This document shows, one piece after another, positions 61,013-64,000 of a stretch of 64,000 bases of DNA (the stretch's first letter is position 1; each line of letters opens with the position of its first letter). Both the position numbers and the translations under genes were made by a program. The stretch spans positions 825,467 to 889,466 of the forward strand of contig NZ_BBRD01000001.1 of the NCBI RefSeq assembly GCF_000975095.1, given 5' to 3'. This stretch comes from Demequina aestuarii. Its GTDB lineage: Bacteria > Actinomycetota > Actinomycetes > Actinomycetales > Demequinaceae. A model generated the notes under the pieces. That model was not told the DNA's origin and did not search any database. It saw nothing but the letters and a program-made list of their open reading frames with translations.

Positions 61013-61488
61013 CGCTCGCAGTTCTGCCAGGCACGTATGACCCCATCACGCTGGGCCACGTGGACATCGCGGTGCGAGCCCGCCGGCTGTTCGACGAGGT
61101 GGTCATCGGGATCGCCCACAACTCCACCAAGTCCCCGTTGCTCGACGTCGAGACGCGTGCGCGCCTCGCGCGCGAGGCGACGGCGCACGTCGAGGGCGTC
61201 CGCGTCGAGGTGATCGACGGACTGCTGGTGCACTTCTGCGCACACGTGGGAGCCACCGCGATCGTGAAGGGGCTGCGCGGCGGTGCGGACTACGACGTCG
61301 AGCGTCCGATGGCCCTGATGAACCGCTCGCTGACCGGGGTGGAGACGGTGTTCGTCACGGGCGACAACGCGCTGAGCCACATTGCCTCATCGCTCGTGCG
61401 GGACGTCGCGCGCCACGGTGGCGACATCGACGCGTACGTGCCGGCCGGGGTGGCCGCCGCCGTGCGCACCGCCCTCGACGCCGCCTAA
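61009..61488 (+). CDS. coaD: Phosphopantetheine adenylyltransferase
   Basis: 159 residues. GTYDPITLGH (8-17) is the nucleotide-binding T/HxGH motif. GLRGGADYDVERPMALMNR and SHIASSLVRDVARHGG are diagnostic. It makes dephospho-CoA from phosphopantetheine and ATP. Its start overlaps rsmD. Confidence 0.96.
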   Translation: MTLAVLPGTYDPITLGHVDIAVRARRLFDEVVIGIAHNSTKSPLLDVETRARLAREATAHVEGVRVEVIDGLLVHFCAHVGATAIVKGLRGGADYDVERPMALMNRSLTGVETVFVTGDNALSHIASSLVRDVARHGGDIDAYVPAGVAAAVRTALDAA

Positions 61489-61510
61489 CCGCCCGGGCGA
61501 TTGCGCCGGG

Positions 61511-61540
61511 TTGAGTGACCCCCTGGGGATCACGTAGGAT
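61511..61540 (+). promoter_or_regulatory. Promoter of the yceD-rpmF-rnc-mutM operon
   Basis: -35 TTGAGT (61511-61516), 18-bp spacer, -10 TAGGAT (61535-61540), about 67 bp before yceD. One of the best sigma-70-type promoters in the window, and not leaderless. Confidence 0.75.
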
Positions 61541-61607
61541 AGTGCGCCGGTCCTGCCGAACGTGCACGGGCCGGGGTCCACCAGGACCGGAAGGATGGGA
61601 GGCGCGG

Positions 61608-62159
61608 ATGTCGCACCGCCCAGACAGCTCTCCGTATGCCTTCTCCGTGAGGGATATCGCACGGAAGCCGGGCGCTCAGCGCACGGTGAGCGGCACCTTT
61701 CCGGCCCCCGCGGTCCTCGGCACCGCTATGGTCGGTGTGCCGGAGGGGACGGAGACCACGCTCGAGGTGAGCTTGGAATCCGTGTCCGAAGGCATCTGGG
61801 TCTCCGGAACCGTGACCGCTGAGGCGGTCGGCGAGTGCGGACGATGCCTGGACGAGGTGCGACTCGATGTCGCGGCCACGGTCCAGGGACTGTTCGTGCA
61901 CGACGATCCGCACGTGGATCAGGGTGACGAGGAATCAGAGGATGTCTTCGAGTTCGACGGGGAAACGCTCGATCTCGAAGAGGTGGTGCGGGACGCGGTC
62001 GTGATTCAATTGCCGTTCACCCCGCTGTGCCGCCCGGACTGCCCGGGCCTGTGCGACCAATGTGGCGCCAGGCTCGCGGACGATCCGGACCACGCCCACG
62101 AAGTGATCGACCCGAGGTGGTCGGCGCTCACAAGTTTGACTGAACAGGAAGAGAGTTAA
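61608..62159 (+). CDS. yceD: YceD/DUF177 protein
   Basis: 183 residues from the ATG at 61608, with GGGAGG 6-8 nt upstream. [15 protein letters not shown] begins it, [21 protein letters not shown] is the central Cys motif, and [17 protein letters not shown] is the C-terminal Cys cluster. DUF177 proteins have been linked to rRNA processing and occur just before rpmF almost universally. Same operon as rpmF and rnc. Confidence 0.92.
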   Translation: MSHRPDSSPYAFSVRDIARKPGAQRTVSGTFPAPAVLGTAMVGVPEGTETTLEVSLESVSEGIWVSGTVTAEAVGECGRCLDEVRLDVAATVQGLFVHDDPHVDQGDEESEDVFEFDGETLDLEEVVRDAVVIQLPFTPLCRPDCPGLCDQCGARLADDPDHAHEVIDPRWSALTSLTEQEES

Positions 62160-62161
62160 CC

Positions 62162-62356
62162 GTGGCAGTTCCGAAGCGCAAGATGTCGCGTTCGAACACG
62201 CGTGCACGTCGCTCCCAGTGGAAGACCACTGCTGCGAACCTCACCGCGTGCCCCGCGTGCAAGGGCGCAAAGCTCGCTCACGCAGCATGCCCCACGTGCG
62301 GCGCCTACAACGGTCGCCAGTACTCCGAGGCGCTGCGCACCGAGCACGGAGCCTGA
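62162..62356 (+). CDS. rpmF: 50S ribosomal protein L32
   Basis: 64 residues from a GTG 2 bp after yce[21 protein letters not shown] is the conserved N-terminus. [18 protein letters not shown] carries four zinc-ligand cysteines. Cotranscribed with yceD, rnc and mutM. Confidence 0.97.
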   Translation: MAVPKRKMSRSNTRARRSQWKTTAANLTACPACKGAKLAHAACPTCGAYNGRQYSEALRTEHGA

Positions 62357-62387
62357 TCAGGCCTCGCCGCATGTGCGAGGCACTCAG

Positions 62388-63107
62388 GTGAGCGTTCCAG
62401 GGCAGGCTGCGGCCACCGCCCTGGCAGAGCGGTTGGGTGTCGTTGTCGACCCCGAACTTCTCGTGCTCGCGCTCACTCACCGGTCGTTCGCGTACGAGGC
62501 CGGTGGCCTTCCCACGAATGAGCGCCTCGAGTTCCTCGGGGACTCGGTGCTCGGCGTGGTCGTCACCGACCGCCTCTACCACGCCCACCCCGACCTGCCA
62601 GAGGGCGAGCTCGCCAAGATGCGCGCCGCCACCGTCTCGCAGCGCGCGCTGGCGCGAGTGGCGCGCGACCTCGAGCTGGGTCCATGCGTGCTGTTGGGCA
62701 AGGGCGAGACCGCCACGGGCGGAGCCGACAAGGACTCGATCCTGTGCGACTCGCTCGAGGCCGTCTTCGGGGCGGTGTACCTGACGCATGGGATCGACAC
62801 GGCGCGTGACGTGATCCTGCGACTCGTCGGGCCGTCGCTCGTCGCCGCTGCCTCGTCTGGCGTGGCACTCGACTGGAAGACCTCGTTGCAGGAGGCCTGC
62901 GCCCAGCGCGGCCTCGGCGTCCCCGCGTACGCCGCTGAGGGCGCCGGACCCGACCACTCGCGCACCTTCACCGCGACGGTCGCGATCGACGGCGTCGTGC
63001 GCGGCACCGGCACGGGGAGCGCCAAGAAGCACGCCGAGCAGGAGGCCGCCGAGCGTGCGTACGCCGCCATCACCGCCGACGACCCCGCGCCGGACACCAC
63101 GGCCTGA
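62388..63107 (+). CDS. rnc: Ribonuclease III
   Basis: 239 residues. The RNase III signature [13 protein letters not shown] is at 44-56 with the catalytic Glu/Asp, [12 protein letters not shown] holds the second metal-binding pair, and a C-terminal double-stranded RNA-binding domain ([14 protein letters not shown] to [13 protein letters not shown]) follows. It processes rRNA and structured RNA. I chose the GTG at 62388 with GAGG 9 nt upstream; the GTG at 62373 is possible. Confidence 0.94.
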   Translation: MSVPGQAAATALAERLGVVVDPELLVLALTHRSFAYEAGGLPTNERLEFLGDSVLGVVVTDRLYHAHPDLPEGELAKMRAATVSQRALARVARDLELGPCVLLGKGETATGGADKDSILCDSLEAVFGAVYLTHGIDTARDVILRLVGPSLVAAASSGVALDWKTSLQEACAQRGLGVPAYAAEGAGPDHSRTFTATVAIDGVVRGTGTGSAKKHAEQEAAERAYAAITADDPAPDTTA

Positions 63108-63158
63108 CGGGCTCGTGCGCCACCGCCCGCGACGGCCCACCGCACCTCCTCACTGATC

Positions 63159-64000
63159 GTGCCCGAGCTCCCCGAGGTCGAGACCGTGCGATCAGGCCTT
63201 GCGCCGCTCATCACGGGCGCGGTGGTCCGTGCCGTCGACATCCGCCGGGACAGCTGCGTCCGCCTGCTCCCTGGTGGCGCCGCCCAGTTCAGCGCCATGG
63301 CGGCCGATGCGCGCATCGGCGCCGTGGTGCGTCGAGGCAAGTTCCTGTGGCTGCCGCTGGCGCACGCGGGTGCGCCGGAGCCCGCGGAGGCGCTCTCGGC
63401 GCACCTGGGGATGTCCGGCCAGTTCCGCGTGCACCCCGGACCGTGGGACGGTGCACCCGAACCGCACCCGCACTGCCGTGCGCGGCTCCTGCTCGATCGC
63501 GACGGCTCCCCGCTGACGCTCGACTTCCTGGACCAGCGCACGTTCGGCTATCTCCACGTCGAGCCGCTCGTTCCGACGCCCGACGCCCTCGCCGGGGGAC
63601 AGGGGGCGGAGCTCGCCGCGGTCCCGCTCTCGGTGTCTCACATCGGCCGCGATGCTCTCGATCCACACCTGGACGAGGCCGCGGTGGTGCGCGCGTGGCG
63701 ACGAGGGACGAGGGGCGTCAAGCAGGTGCTGCTCGACCAGAGCCTCGTGAGCGGCATCGGCAACATCTACGCCGATGAGGCCCTGTGGCTCGGGCGCGTG
63801 CACCCCCAGCGTCCCGCATCGGCCGTGACGGCGCCGCAGGCGCGTGCGCTGCTCGACGCCTCGCGTGCGGTCATGCGGCGCGCGCTGTCCCAGGGAGGCA
63901 CGAGCTTCGACGCGCTGTATGTGAACGTCAACGGCGAGTCGGGCTACTTCGCGCGCGACCTGGAGGCCTACGGACGCGGCGGCGAGCCGTGCGGCCGCTG
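63159..64000 (+). CDS. mutM: Formamidopyrimidine-DNA glycosylase (partial)
   Basis: 280 codons before the right edge. GTG then PELPEVETVR gives the catalytic N-terminal proline and Glu. HLGMSGQFRVHPGPW, LDFLDQRTFGYLHV and the helix-two-turn-helix VKQVLLDQSLVSGIGNIYADEALW follow. The sequence stops at YGRGGEPCGRC, the start of the zinc finger. It removes oxidised purines such as 8-oxoG. The rnc-mutM order is typical of actinobacteria. Confidence 0.95.
   Translation, partial: MPELPEVETVRSGLAPLITGAVVRAVDIRRDSCVRLLPGGAAQFSAMAADARIGAVVRRGKFLWLPLAHAGAPEPAEALSAHLGMSGQFRVHPGPWDGAPEPHPHCRARLLLDRDGSPLTLDFLDQRTFGYLHVEPLVPTPDALAGGQGAELAAVPLSVSHIGRDALDPHLDEAAVVRAWRRGTRGVKQVLLDQSLVSGIGNIYADEALWLGRVHPQRPASAVTAPQARALLDASRAVMRRALSQGGTSFDALYVNVNGESGYFARDLEAYGRGGEPCGR

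Overview
The window is chromosomal DNA from a high-GC actinobacterium. Gene content and order point to Micrococcales, most likely a cellulolytic Cellulomonadaceae, Demequinaceae or Promicromonosporaceae relative. The evidence is a CenC-like GH9 cellulase, a membrane-anchored GH5 cellulase, an arabinan locus, a HAIR element at clpB, a zinc-type L28, and many promoters with a TANNNT -10 box placed 6-7 nt before the start codon (leaderless messages). The genus is inference. I see no IS element, prophage, CRISPR array or plasmid gene. Two genes are cut by the edges: a PAS histidine kinase (left) and mutM (right).

Layout. 0-17.8 kb is mixed accessory and housekeeping DNA: PAS kinase, VIT1/CCC1 transporter, DUF3516 helicase, yggS-ybaK, rnhA, an ECF sigma/membrane-protein pair, a YigZ/IMPACT protein, a DUF6153-like gene plus cueP (periplasmic copper), a second sigma/membrane-protein pair, an MFS exporter with divergent TetR, and three conserved proteins of unclear role. 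17.9-35.4 kb starts the conserved actinobacterial backbone: FAH-family gene, gltX, tRNA-Gln(CTG), tRNA-Glu(CTC), IclR regulator and leuCD. It is interrupted by a HAD hydrolase, a paralogous membrane-protein pair, N-domain-less clpB, a third sigma/partner pair, a DCC protein, a flavodoxin and a GH9 cellulase. 35.7-47 kb is a catabolic insert between leuD and murA: CPBP protein, LacI regulator, GH93-type exo-arabinanase, a CUT1 ABC importer without its ATPase, a GH1-like enzyme, GH51 arabinofuranosidase and a PfkB kinase. 47-64 kb returns to backbone: murA-plsC-gpsA-ddl, DUF3515, MATE, thiL, rpmB, fakA-like, recG, (GH5 cellulase), rsmD-coaD, then yceD-rpmF-rnc-mutM.

How the genes work together. 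The LacI locus looks self-contained. Operators with the palindrome core TACAACGTTGTA overlap the predicted start sites of the GH93 gene and the importer operon, and a half-matching copy lies at lacI itself. Secreted GH93 would cut arabinan, the lipoprotein and two permeases would import the products, and cytoplasmic GH1-like and GH51 enzymes would finish degradation. The importer would need a shared ATPase encoded elsewhere. GH9 and GH5 add secreted and cell-tethered cellulose degradation.

The most unusual structure is non-coding. Seven intergenic elements each hold two copies of a ~20-bp box (best form TAGGAACGTCAGGACTCAC) whose starts are 41 bp apart (42 in one), about four helical turns. 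They mark gene-block boundaries, including both sides of the arabinan insert. In addition the 9-mer GGCCGATGC (either strand) occurs at least 29 times, far above a composition-only expectation of about two. I recognise neither as a described element.
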